Positions 25,286 to 34,458 are shown, counted from the first letter of the stretch. The stretch: 64,000 nt of DNA from CADEDH01 sp965216205 (GCA_965216205.1 OZ244139.1:2170001-2234000); one strand, 5' to 3'. Program-made: numbers and translations. The notes: a model not told the origin generated them from the sequence alone.

Positions 25286-28213
25286 CTATCGATCCTCGGC
25301 GGTCAACTCGTCGGCGAGCACCGCGGCGACCGACTCGATGTCGGCCCGCTCGATGTCAGCCGAGGGGACCCGCCGGCGAAAGGCGACGTAGTAGGCAGTT
25401 GCGTTGGGCAGGGTGAGCCGACGTCCGGCGCGCGCCGAGGCCCGCAGCGCGCTGATGATCCGGGCCGCCCGGCCCCACTCCTCGTCGACGCACGCCTGGC
25501 CGAGCGGAACGACGAGCAGATCAGGCCAGTCGTCGGCGACCCCGCCCGCGGCCTCCAGTCGCTCGACGGCGGTGGCCAACGGTCGATCGCGATGCTCACC
25601 GAGCTGACCGGCGAAGACCGCATCGTCGATCGAATCGCTCCAGCTCAACGAGAGGCCGGCGGTGTGGTGGAACTCGACCAACTGCCGATACGCGTCAGCG
25701 CTGGCCGCCCAGGCGCCGGTCATCGCCTCCAGCGTGAGGCGATGGGCCAGAACCGCCTGATGGTCGAATCCGGTACGGGAAGCGAGTGGCGCCGCCTGCT
25801 CGAGGAGCGATCGGCTCTCGTCGTAGCGTTGCCGGCCGAACGCATGAACGCCGGCCAGCATCGTCAGACCGATGGCCATCAGGCGCTCCTCGCCGGCTCG
25901 TTCCGCAGCCTCGATGCTCGCCGTGAGGAGTTGCTCGGCCCGGTCCGGGTCGACGGCACCGAGTGGACTGCCGGCGAGCAGCAGGCCGACCGATCGGAGC
26001 ACACTGTCGTCCAGGTCGCTCGCCAGGCCGACCACGGCCTGCGCCGGTCCCGATCGGCCGACGATGCCACGCCAACCGATCGTGGCGTCGATGTGGGCGA
26101 TCAGGAGCTCGCACCGTGCCCGCGGCGGGAGCTGGGCGGACAGGAGCTCTTCCACTGCGCTTCGAATGCCCGGTGGCGTCGGCTGGCCCCGCCAGGCGGT
26201 GGCCGGCATCGTCAGCAGCGTGGCGGCCTCGGCGAGGCGACCGGCACCCCGCAACCAGTCGAGCACGGCGCCGATGTTGCCGGCTTCGGCCGCCCAGCGA
26301 ACGCCGATCTCCGGCTCCAGGTAGCGGTCGATGAAGGACACGGCGGCCGCTGCGTCGCAGAAGTGGCGGGCGTGCCGCTCCCTCGCTCGGTCGGTACCGT
26401 CCGTGCTCGTCAGGCGCTCGCCCGCGTAGAGCCGAACGGTCTCCAACATCCGGTAGCGGGTTCCACCTCCGTTCGAGCCGGTGGACGTCGGATCGGCCTG
26501 CTCGGCCACGACCAGCGACTTCGCTTCGAGCGATCGAAGTTGGAGCGCCATGCTCGTCGCCGACCCGTTGGGCCTGCCGTCGGCCGGGTTCCCGGTCGCG
26601 TCGGGAGCAGCCACGCCGGTCGCATCGTCGAGCGTCCACCCGTCGACGAACACCGAGAGCAGCGCTGCTGTCGCCCGCTCCCGTTCGGTCAGCAGCTCCC
26701 ACGACCACGCCATCGTCGCCTGGAGCGTCTGGTGCTGCGACAACCGGCCGGGCCGGGATCGAACGAGGATCTCGAACCTCTCGTCGAGGCGGCCCGCGAG
26801 CTCGTCGGGCGTGAGGTACGCGAGCTGGGCCGCGGCGAGCTCGAGCGCGAGCGGTATGCCGTCGAGCCGGGCCGAGATCTCCAGCAGGGTGGCGAGCGAG
26901 GGGGGATCGCTTCCCAGTTCGGGGTGAGCGTGGCCGGCCCGGTGCAGCAGGAGCTGCACGCCGGGGCTCGCAGGCGTGTCGGTGGTGAGCGGCTCCACCG
27001 CGACCCGTCGTTCCCCGTCGATGTCGAGCGCCTCCCGCGACGTGGCGAGCAGCCGGCCGTTGGCCCCGGCCATCATGGCGTCGACGGCGAGGCCCGCCAC
27101 CTGGTCGATCACCTGCTCGCAGTTGTCGAGCACGAGGAGCAACCGGCGTGAGCCGATGAAGTTGGCGATGGTGGCCTGGTCGGTTGCTCCCACCGTGAGG
27201 CCCAACGAATCGGCGACGGCCCGATCGATCTGGTCATCTCGCCCGACGTGGGCGAGCGGAGCGAAGAAGACGCCGTCGGGGAAGCTCGATGTGACCTTTG
27301 CGGCCACCGCCAGTGCGAGGCGGGTCTTGCCGGCGCCGCCGAGCCCGGTCAGCGTCACCAGTCGATGCCGGTCCAGGAGATCGATCACCGAGGCGATGTG
27401 GTCGTCCCGACCGAACAGGCGGGTCGGCGGGACGGGAAGGTGGCCACCAGCAGCGCGGGTGTCGCGCCGATCGGGCATCGGTGCGGAGGCCGGAGGGACG
27501 GCTGCCGACGGGACGGCGGGCTCGTGGTGGAGATCGTGGTTCAGGATGCGCGCCTCCAACTCCTGGAGGCGGGGTCCCGGCTCCACACCGAGCTGGTCGA
27601 TGAGTACGGCCCGGGCCCGTTGGTAGGCGGCGAGCGCATCGGCCTGGCGACCGAGGCGGTAGAGGCCGATCATCAACAGCGCCCACAACCCCTCCCGGAA
27701 CGGGTGGTCGGCGGTCAGCTCGGTCAACTCGGCGACCGCTCGACCGGTATCGCGCTCCACCACATCTGCGAGGTTCGTCTCGACGGCGCCGAGCCACCGC
27801 TCCACGAGGCCGTCCGTCGTCGCCTGGAAGCCCTCCCCGTCGAGGCCGGCCAGCGGTTGCCCGGTCCAGATGGCGAGCGCGGCCTCGATCTCGCCCTCGT
27901 CGAGCAGGGCCTGGAACCGGAGCGCGTCGACTGCGTCCGGATCGACGTCGAGCAGATAGGAGGCACCGGCCCGCCTGATCGCGTGCTGTCCGACGGCCTT
28001 GCGGAGCCGGGTCACATAGGACTGCAGCGTCTTCTCGGCCGTCCGGGGCGGTTCCGATCCCCACACCAGCGCCGTCAACCGCGAAACCGGGACTGCGGCG
28101 CCGGCCGACAACGCGAGCGCCGCCAGAACGGCCTGGCACTTCGCCGGTCCGACGTCCAGTGCGTGTCCGTCGTCGGAGACCGCGCTGACGCCACCGAGAA
28201 GTCGAATGTGCAC
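25286..28213 (-). CDS. AfsR/SARP-type regulator with BTAD and ATPase domains
   Basis: The 975-residue protein starts MHIRLLGGVSAVSDDGHALDVG, the usual N-terminal winged helix of OmpR-like SARP regulators, with LQSYVTRLRKAVG. A bacterial transcriptional activation domain follows to about residue 240 (GLWALLMIGLYRLGRQADALAAYQ). The central STAND/NB-ARC-like ATPase has Walker A GLGGAGKTRLA and Walker B RLLLVLDNCE. The C-terminal third is helical and probably made of TPR-like repeats. It activates transcription by binding phased direct repeats. It is divergent from the MMPL exporter, and three heptamers lie 34 bases upstream of its start, so self-control and control of the exporter are likely. 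Confidence 0.92.
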   Translation of the reverse strand: MHIRLLGGVSAVSDDGHALDVGPAKCQAVLAALALSAGAAVPVSRLTALVWGSEPPRTAEKTLQSYVTRLRKAVGQHAIRRAGASYLLDVDPDAVDALRFQALLDEGEIEAALAIWTGQPLAGLDGEGFQATTDGLVERWLGAVETNLADVVERDTGRAVAELTELTADHPFREGLWALLMIGLYRLGRQADALAAYQRARAVLIDQLGVEPGPRLQELEARILNHDLHHEPAVPSAAVPPASAPMPDRRDTRAAGGHLPVPPTRLFGRDDHIASVIDLLDRHRLVTLTGLGGAGKTRLALAVAAKVTSSFPDGVFFAPLAHVGRDDQIDRAVADSLGLTVGATDQATIANFIGSRRLLLVLDNCEQVIDQVAGLAVDAMMAGANGRLLATSREALDIDGERRVAVEPLTTDTPASPGVQLLLHRAGHAHPELGSDPPSLATLLEISARLDGIPLALELAAAQLAYLTPDELAGRLDERFEILVRSRPGRLSQHQTLQATMAWSWELLTERERATAALLSVFVDGWTLDDATGVAAPDATGNPADGRPNGSATSMALQLRSLEAKSLVVAEQADPTSTGSNGGGTRYRMLETVRLYAGERLTSTDGTDRARERHARHFCDAAAAVSFIDRYLEPEIGVRWAAEAGNIGAVLDWLRGAGRLAEAATLLTMPATAWRGQPTPPGIRSAVEELLSAQLPPRARCELLIAHIDATIGWRGIVGRSGPAQAVVGLASDLDDSVLRSVGLLLAGSPLGAVDPDRAEQLLTASIEAAERAGEERLMAIGLTMLAGVHAFGRQRYDESRSLLEQAAPLASRTGFDHQAVLAHRLTLEAMTGAWAASADAYRQLVEFHHTAGLSLSWSDSIDDAVFAGQLGEHRDRPLATAVERLEAAGGVADDWPDLLVVPLGQACVDEEWGRAARIISALRASARAGRRLTLPNATAYYVAFRRRVPSADIERADIESVAAVLADELTAEDR

Positions 28214-28234
28214 GAGTCGTTCCCTTCGCCCGCG

Positions 28235-28275
28235 ACTGTAGCGGTCTCAACCGACACACAACCGACGCTCAACCG
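28235..28275. promoter_or_regulatory. SARP-type phased direct repeats and -10 box
   Basis: Three heptamers, TCAACCG, ACAACCG and TCAACCG, start at 28247, 28258 and 28269, exactly 11 bp apart. On the minus strand they are followed 6 bases later by TACAGT (28235-28240), a good -10 for the regulator gene. Direct heptamers at 11-bp spacing are the signature of SARP sites. Confidence 0.65.
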
Positions 28276-28295
28276 GGCCCGCTCACGCTGCCGGA

Positions 28296-30800
28296 ATGGA
28301 CATTCGTACACGGGGCTCCGACCTCGCGAGCCCCCGACCTCAGAACCCGAGCCGACCCGGTTCGCTCGCACGCCTCAGCGGGTGGTGCTTCGATCATCGA
28401 CGCGCCACCCTCGGCGTGTGGGCGGCGGTCCTCGCCGTCATCTTCATCGCCGCTGGAGCGCTCGGACCCGCGTTCAGCGTCTCGTCCGGTGTACCCGGCT
28501 CCGAGAGCGCTGACGGGTTCGCTGTTCTCGAGGAGCACTTCCCGGAGCTGGGCGCGAGCGGCCAGTCGGGCACCATCGTCTTCCGGGCTGAGCAGGGGGT
28601 CGACGACCCGGAGGTCGTCGACGCCATGCAGACGCTGTTCGCAGCTGTCGAGACCGGCTTCCCCGACGAGAACGGCCTGTCGGAGCACGCCCCGGCCACG
28701 GTCATCTCGCCCTATGGCGAGCAGGGCGTGGGCCAGATCGCCCGCACCGGCGAACTGGCCGGTCGGGTCGCCTTCGCCCAGGTCAACCTCGGGCCCGACG
28801 TGACCGACACCGAGTCCGGCGCGCTGGGGTCCGCCATCGCGGAGCGGGCACCGGAGGTCGAAGGCCTCGAGGTCTATCCCGGCGGGATCTACCTCGCCGA
28901 GTTCGAGCCGCCGGAGAGCGAGCTGATCGGGCTCGCCTTCGCCGTCATCGTGCTCGTGCTGGCGTTCGGATCGGTCCTGGCCATGGGGTTGCCGATCGCC
29001 GTGGCGCTCGGTGGCGTCGGCGCCGGGATCGGCACGATCACGCTCGTCAGCAACGTCACAGACGTTCCCGACTTCACCCCGCTGCTCGCGATGATGATCG
29101 GACTCGGCGTCGGTATCGACTACGCGCTCTTCATCGTCACCCGCTATCGGGAGAACCTCCACGAAGGCCTCAGCCCGAGGGAAGCGACGATCGCGGCCAG
29201 CAGCACGGCTGGACGGGCGGTCATCTTCGCCGGGGTCACCGTGGTCATCTCGATGCTCGGTCTCATGCTCGTCGGCCTCGGTTGGCTCGCCGGCATGGGG
29301 ATCGGCGTGTCGGCCACGGTCCTGGCCACCATGATCACCTCGATCACGCTGCTCCCGGCACTCCTGGGCTTCGCAGCCGAGCGGGTGGAGGTGACGCGGT
29401 GGCGCGGCCTGATCATGGCCGGTTGGGTGGCGATGGCGCTGTTCGGCCTGGGTATCGGCGTCGCTCCGATCGCAGTCGTGGGCGTCGGTCTGGCTGCGCT
29501 CACCCTGGCGGCCAGCTTCGTCGTCCCATCGCTGCGCCGAACGGTACCTGCCCGTCGACCGGTGCCCCGGACCGAGACCGTCGCCTACCGGTGGAGTCGC
29601 AGGATCCAGCGGCGACCGTTGCTCTGGCTCTCGGTGGGCACGGTGACGCTGGTCGTACTGGCCGCCCCGCTGCTCAGTCTCCGCCTGGGCTTCTCCGACG
29701 AGGGCAACTATCCCGAGGACACCTACACCCGCCAGGCCTACGACCTCCTGGCCCAGGGGTTCGGGCCCGGCTTCAACGGCCCGTTCGTGGTGACCGTGGT
29801 GACCGGTCCCGGCGACTCGGACGGCGACGTGATGGCCCTCGCCAGCGCGCTGGCGTCGACCCCGGGGGTCGCCGGTGTGACCCCACCGATCCCGGACGAT
29901 GTCGACCAGCCCGCGGCCTACCTGTTGAGCGTGGTGCCCGCATCGGCCCCGCAGGACGAGGCGAGCACCGAGCTCGTCGGCGACCTCCGGGACCAGGTCA
30001 TCCCCGCCGCGGTCGCCGGCACCGCACTCGATGTGGAGGTCACCGGGCTCACCGCCACCAACGTCGACATCACCGAGTTCCTGTCCGAGCGGATGTTCGT
30101 GTTCTTCGCTGCAGTGCTGGCGGTCTCCTGCGTGCTGTTGCTGCTGGTGTTCCGGTCGTTGCTGGTCCCGCTGAAGGCGGTGGTCATGAACGTCCTGTCG
30201 ATCGCTGCCGCCTACGGCGTGGTGGTCGCCGTGTTCCAGTGGGGTTGGGCGGGGAGCCTGCTCGGCATCGAGGGGACGCCGATCAATCCGTTCATGCCGA
30301 TGATGCTGTTCGCCATCGTGTTCGGCCTCTCGATGGACTACGAGGTGTTCCTCCTGTCGCGGGTCAGGGAGGAGTTCGTGAGGTCGGGCGATTCCGCTGC
30401 GGCGGTCGCCAACGGGCTCGCCTCCACCGCCCGAGTCATCACCGCTGCCGCCGCGATCATGGTCGTCGTCTTCGGGAGCTTCATGTTCGAGGACTTCCAG
30501 GAGGTCAAGCTCTTCGGCCTCGGCCTGGCGGTTGCGGTCCTTCTCGACGCGACGCTCGTCCGCATGCTGCTCGTGCCGACGACGATGGAGCTGCTCGGCG
30601 ACCGGAACTGGTGGCTGCCGGGATGGCTCGACCGTGTCCTGCCCCGGCTCGATGTCGAGGGCACCACCGGTGCGCCAGCACCAACCGGAGTGTTGTCAGC
30701 TCCTGGCCTCGACGAGGCGCCAGTCGCCGGAGCCGGGGGCGTACCGGTCGCGGAAGTCGGGGTCGTAGCTGCCGGCGAGCCCGCGGACCTGGTCGGTTGA
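28296..30800 (+). CDS. MMPL/RND-family membrane transporter
   Basis: The 834-residue protein has the RND layout: a first transmembrane helix (TLGVWAAVLAVIFIAAG), a large external loop, and helices with the conserved GLGVGIDYALFIVTRYRE motif, then the same plan repeated with FGLSMDYEVFLLSRVREEF. Charged residues in these helices relay protons. The family exports lipids, glycolipids or hydrophobic small molecules across the membrane. It is divergent from the SARP-type regulator and probably under its control. Its last 105 bases overlap the convergent epimerase gene on the other strand, so the final 35 residues, which are Pro and Ala-rich and lack motifs, are encoded on doubly coding DNA. The exported substrate is unknown. 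Confidence 0.92.
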   Translation: MDIRTRGSDLASPRPQNPSRPGSLARLSGWCFDHRRATLGVWAAVLAVIFIAAGALGPAFSVSSGVPGSESADGFAVLEEHFPELGASGQSGTIVFRAEQGVDDPEVVDAMQTLFAAVETGFPDENGLSEHAPATVISPYGEQGVGQIARTGELAGRVAFAQVNLGPDVTDTESGALGSAIAERAPEVEGLEVYPGGIYLAEFEPPESELIGLAFAVIVLVLAFGSVLAMGLPIAVALGGVGAGIGTITLVSNVTDVPDFTPLLAMMIGLGVGIDYALFIVTRYRENLHEGLSPREATIAASSTAGRAVIFAGVTVVISMLGLMLVGLGWLAGMGIGVSATVLATMITSITLLPALLGFAAERVEVTRWRGLIMAGWVAMALFGLGIGVAPIAVVGVGLAALTLAASFVVPSLRRTVPARRPVPRTETVAYRWSRRIQRRPLLWLSVGTVTLVVLAAPLLSLRLGFSDEGNYPEDTYTRQAYDLLAQGFGPGFNGPFVVTVVTGPGDSDGDVMALASALASTPGVAGVTPPIPDDVDQPAAYLLSVVPASAPQDEASTELVGDLRDQVIPAAVAGTALDVEVTGLTATNVDITEFLSERMFVFFAAVLAVSCVLLLLVFRSLLVPLKAVVMNVLSIAAAYGVVVAVFQWGWAGSLLGIEGTPINPFMPMMLFAIVFGLSMDYEVFLLSRVREEFVRSGDSAAAVANGLASTARVITAAAAIMVVVFGSFMFEDFQEVKLFGLGLAVAVLLDATLVRMLLVPTTMELLGDRNWWLPGWLDRVLPRLDVEGTTGAPAPTGVLSAPGLDEAPVAGAGGVPVAEVGVVAAGEPADLVG

Positions 30801-31799
30801 GGAACGGTAGGCGTCGATGATGGCGTCCTCCGCTTCGTAGTCGAACGGGTCCTGAAGTCGCATCTCGGTCGTGCTGCCCCGCTCGATCGGATGGTCGCGG
30901 AGGTGACGAGCGGTCGCCGCCAGGGCGTCGGTGGCGGGCACGACGTCGCGGTAGCCGAGGTCGTCCATCATCGCGTCCACCCCGGTGAACTGGTGCAGGG
31001 TGGTCTCGGCCCCGAGGAACGGCCGGGCCGGCGTGGCCAGCTCCGCTGGGAGGCTCACCAGCTCGACCTCGGCGCCGAGGGCGTCGGCGACGACCTCGAT
31101 GGTCTGGGCCGCGGTGAGCACGTGCTCGTCGCCGATGTTGTAGGCCTTGCCGGCCGCCGCGTCGGGGTGATCGACGGCGAGGGTCAGCGCATGGCTGGCG
31201 TTCGGCCCGTAGGCCGCCGTGCGAAGCGTGAGGCCACCATCGGCCACGATGATCCGCCGGCGCCCATCGATGATCCGGCGCACGACCAGCCACTCCCGTG
31301 GATTGATCTGACCCGGTCCGTAGATCAGCGGGTAGCGGAACAGGGTGGCGTCGGGATGATGGGCGAACACCACGTCTTCAGTGGCCACGATCTTGGCCAC
31401 CTTGTCGTTCTCGTCGTCGACCGCCCGCTCCGCGGTCTCCCGGACCGGGACCAGGAGCCCCTTGGGCCTGTTCAGCTCCGGCCGGGCGAACCCCCGGTAC
31501 GCCGGTACCCCGCCGACGGCCACGAACCGGCCGGTGCGGCCGACGAAGAACGGGGCGAGATCCCGCAACCGACCGTACATCGCATACACCACGTCGAAGG
31601 TCCGGCCGTCGAGCGCGGCGTCGACCTCGTCGATCCGGAACGGGTTGGTGTGGATGTGCTCGACGGTCGGTGGGATCGTGTCGACCTCGTGCCGGCCGGT
31701 GTGGAGGATCGTCGTCTCGTATCCCCGCTCGATCAGTCCATTGACGACACCCGGACCGGTTGGCCCTGTCCCGCCGATCACCAACGCCGTCGTTGTCAT
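30696..31799 (-). CDS. NAD(P)-dependent epimerase/dehydratase family protein
   Basis: The 367-residue product is an extended SDR. The nucleotide motif GGTGPTGPGVVNGL is at residue 9, DVVYAMYGRL is in the fourth strand region, and YPLIYGPGQINPREW is where the substrate-binding loop begins. AYNIGDEHVLTAAQTIEVV is typical of the C-terminal part. The exact reaction is not clear, since many members reduce or epimerise sugars or isoprenoid-like lipids. AGGAAGG lies directly upstream of the ATG at 31799. The 3' end overlaps the MMPL gene by 105 bases. The flavin reductase gene is 22 bases upstream on the same strand, so the two probably form an operon. Confidence 0.88.
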   Translation of the reverse strand: MTTTALVIGGTGPTGPGVVNGLIERGYETTILHTGRHEVDTIPPTVEHIHTNPFRIDEVDAALDGRTFDVVYAMYGRLRDLAPFFVGRTGRFVAVGGVPAYRGFARPELNRPKGLLVPVRETAERAVDDENDKVAKIVATEDVVFAHHPDATLFRYPLIYGPGQINPREWLVVRRIIDGRRRIIVADGGLTLRTAAYGPNASHALTLAVDHPDAAAGKAYNIGDEHVLTAAQTIEVVADALGAEVELVSLPAELATPARPFLGAETTLHQFTGVDAMMDDLGYRDVVPATDALAATARHLRDHPIERGSTTEMRLQDPFDYEAEDAIIDAYRSSTDQVRGLAGSYDPDFRDRYAPGSGDWRLVEARS

Positions 31800-31821
31800 G
31801 GGTCCTTCCTCGGGCCTGTGC

Positions 31822-32334
31822 TCAGGAGGTGAGCTGGGGCACCGCCGCTTCGGCCCAGGTTCCCACGACGCCGTCCAGGTCGTCGATCTGGTCCTCCAGC
31901 ACGTAGAGGCCGCGGCTGGGAACCGACGCGCCGAGCTCCACCAGGAGCGGCCGGAGGTGCACCTCCGGGGCGAGCGCATGGGCCGGGGCGGCGCCGACCA
32001 TGACCGGAACCGCCCGGCACCCGGCGAGGCCGTCGTTGCCGTAGTTGTCGAGGAACGCCTTGAGAAGGCCCGTGTAGGTGGCCTTGTAGGTGGGGCACGC
32101 GGTCACGATCACGTCGGCGTTGGCGACCCGTGCCGTGAGGGCGGCCACATCGTCGTTTCCCCACTCGAACAGGACCCCGGCGACATCGGCCAGTTCGATG
32201 GTCTCCACCTCGCCACCAGCCGGGGAGCCAGCGGCGACGGCGGCCGCAACGGCCTGCCCCACCTTCGTGGTGCGGCCACCGGGGTTCGGGTTGCCGATGA
32301 CGACGGCGATGTCGAGTGGTTCCTGTTCGGTCAT
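31822..32334 (-). CDS. NADPH-dependent FMN reductase family protein
   Basis: The 170-residue flavodoxin-like protein has the FMN phosphate loop GNPNPGGRTTKVG at residue 14, TACPTYKATYTGLLKAFLDNYG in the next conserved segment (split here as CPTYKATYTG), and a C-terminal VLEDQIDDLD region. It reduces FMN with NADPH and may supply reduced flavin to other enzymes. It is upstream of the epimerase gene on the same strand with a 22-base gap. A near-perfect SOS box lies 73 bases upstream of its ATG but is positioned for the divergent small gene rather than for this one. Confidence 0.87.
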   Translation of the reverse strand: MTEQEPLDIAVVIGNPNPGGRTTKVGQAVAAAVAAGSPAGGEVETIELADVAGVLFEWGNDDVAALTARVANADVIVTACPTYKATYTGLLKAFLDNYGNDGLAGCRAVPVMVGAAPAHALAPEVHLRPLLVELGASVPSRGLYVLEDQIDDLDGVVGTWAEAAVPQLTS

Positions 32335-32401
32335 GGCGAGGATGCTACGCGCTCGTCGGGTCGGGACCCCCGATCATCCGCACGGATAGCGACGTTCCGG
32401 C

Positions 32402-32430
32402 TTGAGTCGAACATATGTTCGATCTATCGT
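32402..32430 (+). promoter_or_regulatory. LexA-type SOS box within a promoter
   Basis: TCGAACATATGTTCGA at 32407-32422 is a perfect 16-bp palindrome equal to the actinobacterial SOS consensus TCGAAC-N4-GTTCGA. It lies between a -35 TTGAGT (32402-32407) and a -10 TATCGT (32425-32430) that are 17 bases apart, so bound LexA would block the promoter. It drives the small gene that starts at 32439 or 32460. Confidence 0.8.
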
Positions 32431-32438
32431 TCGAGGGC

Positions 32439-32615
32439 ATGGTGAACGGAACCGATCTCATGAACGTCCTCGAGGTGGAGCAGCTACGACGGTCGGTGGC
32501 GATGCTCCCACCGGGCGCGGATGCCTTCGACCGCGAGAATGCGCTCGCCGTCCTGAGCGCGCTGATAGCGGTGCTCAAGGCGGACGACGCCAACCGCTGG
32601 GGGCCGGAGACGTGA
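32439..32615 (+). CDS. Small hypothetical protein under an SOS promoter
   Basis: The 58-residue product starts MVNGTDLMNVLEVEQL and continues with a helix-rich acidic sequence, AFDRENALAVLSALIAVLK, ending NRWGPET. There is no signal peptide or membrane helix. The predicted transcription start, about 32437, falls at or next to the ATG at 32439, so a leaderless message is possible; the ATG at 32460 with AACGGA upstream gives 51 residues instead. An ATG at 32415 is within the SOS box and upstream of the -10 box, so it cannot be used. I do not recognise a family. The promoter predicts induction by DNA damage, for example as a small checkpoint or repair accessory protein. Confidence 0.6.
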   Translation: MVNGTDLMNVLEVEQLRRSVAMLPPGADAFDRENALAVLSALIAVLKADDANRWGPET

Positions 32616-32653
32616 GCTGAGCGTGGCGGTGTGGTGCCGCCTCGGCCCCGGCC

Positions 32654-33688
32654 TCAGCCGGCGGCGGTGACGGCGCGGGCGATCTCGCCCCAGCGGCCGA
32701 GCGTCGACGGGTCCCGCTGGATGCCCTCCTGGGTGAGGTACGTGACCACCCGGGCCGCGGTGCCGCCGTACCGGGCGACGAGCGCGTCGGCCATGTCGTC
32801 CCAGTTGGCGACGACGGCGAAGTGATCGAGCATCTCCTCGGTGATGAGGTCGGCCATGCCCGGTATGTCGCCGGCCTTGAGCTTGTCGTTCAGCTTCGAC
32901 GATGTGCCCTCGAAGCCGAGGTCGTCGAACTGGAAGCCGTAGTTCTTGGTCGAGCCGTAGAACGCGATCTGGCTCCGGGTTCGCTGGAGCAACGAGGCCC
33001 GCTCCTCGGGGGTGTCGCCCGGCACGGCGAACACCGGCACGATCAGATCGATCTCCTTCGTGTCCCGACCGGCCTTGCCGGCCCCCGCTGCGACCTGGGG
33101 GAGCAGCCGGCTCTCGATGTAGTGCATCGAGTGGAACGGGTGGACGTGGATCCCGTCGGCCACCTCACCGGCCGCGGCGACCATGTACGGGCCGACGGCG
33201 GAGATGTCGACCTTGATGTCGCCGAAGGCGTGCTTGGGCGGCGCCCACTGCCCGGGCAGGAGGCTCAGCTGGTAGTAGGGCCCGTCGTGGTTGAGCTTCT
33301 CCTCGCCCCGGAAGGCCCGGAGGCAGGCCTTGACCGCCGCCACGTAGTCCTTCATCCGCGGCCCGGGCGGGTCGAACTCGGCGCCGTAGCGCCGCTCGAC
33401 GTGGGCCCGCACCTGACTGCCGAGCCCGAGGCGGAACCGGCCCTCGGTGTTCTGCGCCAGCTCCCAGGCGATCGCGGCCGAGACCATCGGGCTGCGGGGG
33501 AACGCGACGGCGATCCCCGTGGTGTACATCAGCGTCGGTGCCGCGATGGCGGCGGCGGCGATCCCCATCCACGGCGTCTGGCTGGTCTCGGTGAAGAGCA
33601 TCCCGCTGAAGCCGTTGGCTTCGAGGTCCTTGGCCAGCTTGGCCGTGTCGGCCCACGTCGAGGCACCTGTCATCAGATCGAAGTCCAT
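32654..33688 (-). CDS. F420-dependent LLM-class oxidoreductase (TIGR03617-like)
   Basis: The 344-residue protein starts MDFDLMTGASTWADTAKLA and contains GFSGMLFTETSQTPW, YTTGIAVAFPRSPMV and RFRLGLGSQVRAHVERRYG. These are the landmarks of the TIGR03617-type subgroup of luciferase-like oxidoreductases that are abundant in F420-producing actinobacteria. A segment HVHPFHSMHYIESRLLP lies in the substrate region. GAGGAAG lies 11 bases upstream of the ATG. It is a different subgroup from the two LLM enzymes at the left end. It is divergent from a conserved-looking hypothetical gene at 33863. The substrate is unknown. Confidence 0.88.
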   Translation of the reverse strand: MDFDLMTGASTWADTAKLAKDLEANGFSGMLFTETSQTPWMGIAAAAIAAPTLMYTTGIAVAFPRSPMVSAAIAWELAQNTEGRFRLGLGSQVRAHVERRYGAEFDPPGPRMKDYVAAVKACLRAFRGEEKLNHDGPYYQLSLLPGQWAPPKHAFGDIKVDISAVGPYMVAAAGEVADGIHVHPFHSMHYIESRLLPQVAAGAGKAGRDTKEIDLIVPVFAVPGDTPEERASLLQRTRSQIAFYGSTKNYGFQFDDLGFEGTSSKLNDKLKAGDIPGMADLITEEMLDHFAVVANWDDMADALVARYGGTAARVVTYLTQEGIQRDPSTLGRWGEIARAVTAAG

Positions 33689-33862
33689 CGCTCGCTGCTT
33701 CCTCGCTCGCTCTCGCGGTGTCGGTGTCGGTGTCGGTTCGGGACCCGGCCGAGGGCCGGGGTGCGACCATCTTGGTTGGCCCCGGCCGCGACGACAATCG
33801 GGCGGTGGGTCATCGGGCCGGGTGGGGTCGGGATTCGGCGGCGGGGAGGACATCCTGGACCC

Positions 33863-34441
33863 ATGGCCGACAACGAACGGGTCGACGCCCCCTCGACCCG
33901 GAGGATCAACGCCGCCGCCAAGTTGCTCGCCGGCCATCCCGACGACGTGGTGCGGGTGTTGAACCGCCTGGCCGGCGACGAGTTGTCGAACGTGGCCGAG
34001 GTGGTCCGCCAGATCCAGCGGGAGCGGGCGGTGGCCCGCGGCGATCTCGACGAGATCATCCTCGCCGCGTTCGACTCGGGCTTCGGTCGGGACGGACTGG
34101 GACTGCTCCCGTGGGTCGAGGGCGACGTGATCGTGTGCCCCGGCGGGCTGATCGCGAAATCGAGGACGTCGCACCGGTGCCGGTTCGTGTCGGTCGACGA
34201 CACGTGGATCTGGGAGTCGCCGGAGCTGATCCGGGAGGACAAGCGCGCCACCCCGGGGGCCGACGACGGCTTCCGGGCGGTCGGCGTGCTGCCGGCCCTC
34301 GACGGACTCGAGCTCGACGTCGTCACCGGCAAGGCCCGCCAGGGGCAGCACTCGGTCGACCGGGTCGTCTCGTACGAGGTCCGGCGGGGCCAGCTCGTCG
34401 AGGTCTCCCAGCGGACGGTGGCGCCGGCGGGGATGCAGTAG
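33863..34441 (+). CDS. Hypothetical protein, unknown function
   Basis: The 192-residue product starts MADNERVDAPSTRRINAAAK. The N-terminal 70 residues are helical and charged. The C-terminal part is rich in beta strands (GDVIVCPGGLIAKS, CRFVSVDDTWIWES) and ends in QRTVAPAGM. There are no membrane segments. GGGAGG lies 14 bases upstream of the ATG. It is convergent with the PhzF-like gene. I do not recognise a family; the middle may be a small nucleotide or ligand-binding module. Codon use fits a real gene. Confidence 0.7.
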   Translation: MADNERVDAPSTRRINAAAKLLAGHPDDVVRVLNRLAGDELSNVAEVVRQIQRERAVARGDLDEIILAAFDSGFGRDGLGLLPWVEGDVIVCPGGLIAKSRTSHRCRFVSVDDTWIWESPELIREDKRATPGADDGFRAVGVLPALDGLELDVVTGKARQGQHSVDRVVSYEVRRGQLVEVSQRTVAPAGMQ

Positions 34442-34458
34442 GCGGACCGCCGGTCCGA

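Noticed and set aside
32415..32438. An upstream ATG for the SOS-controlled small gene
   Set aside because: The codon is part of the SOS palindrome and lies before the predicted -10 box, so it would not be in the transcript.
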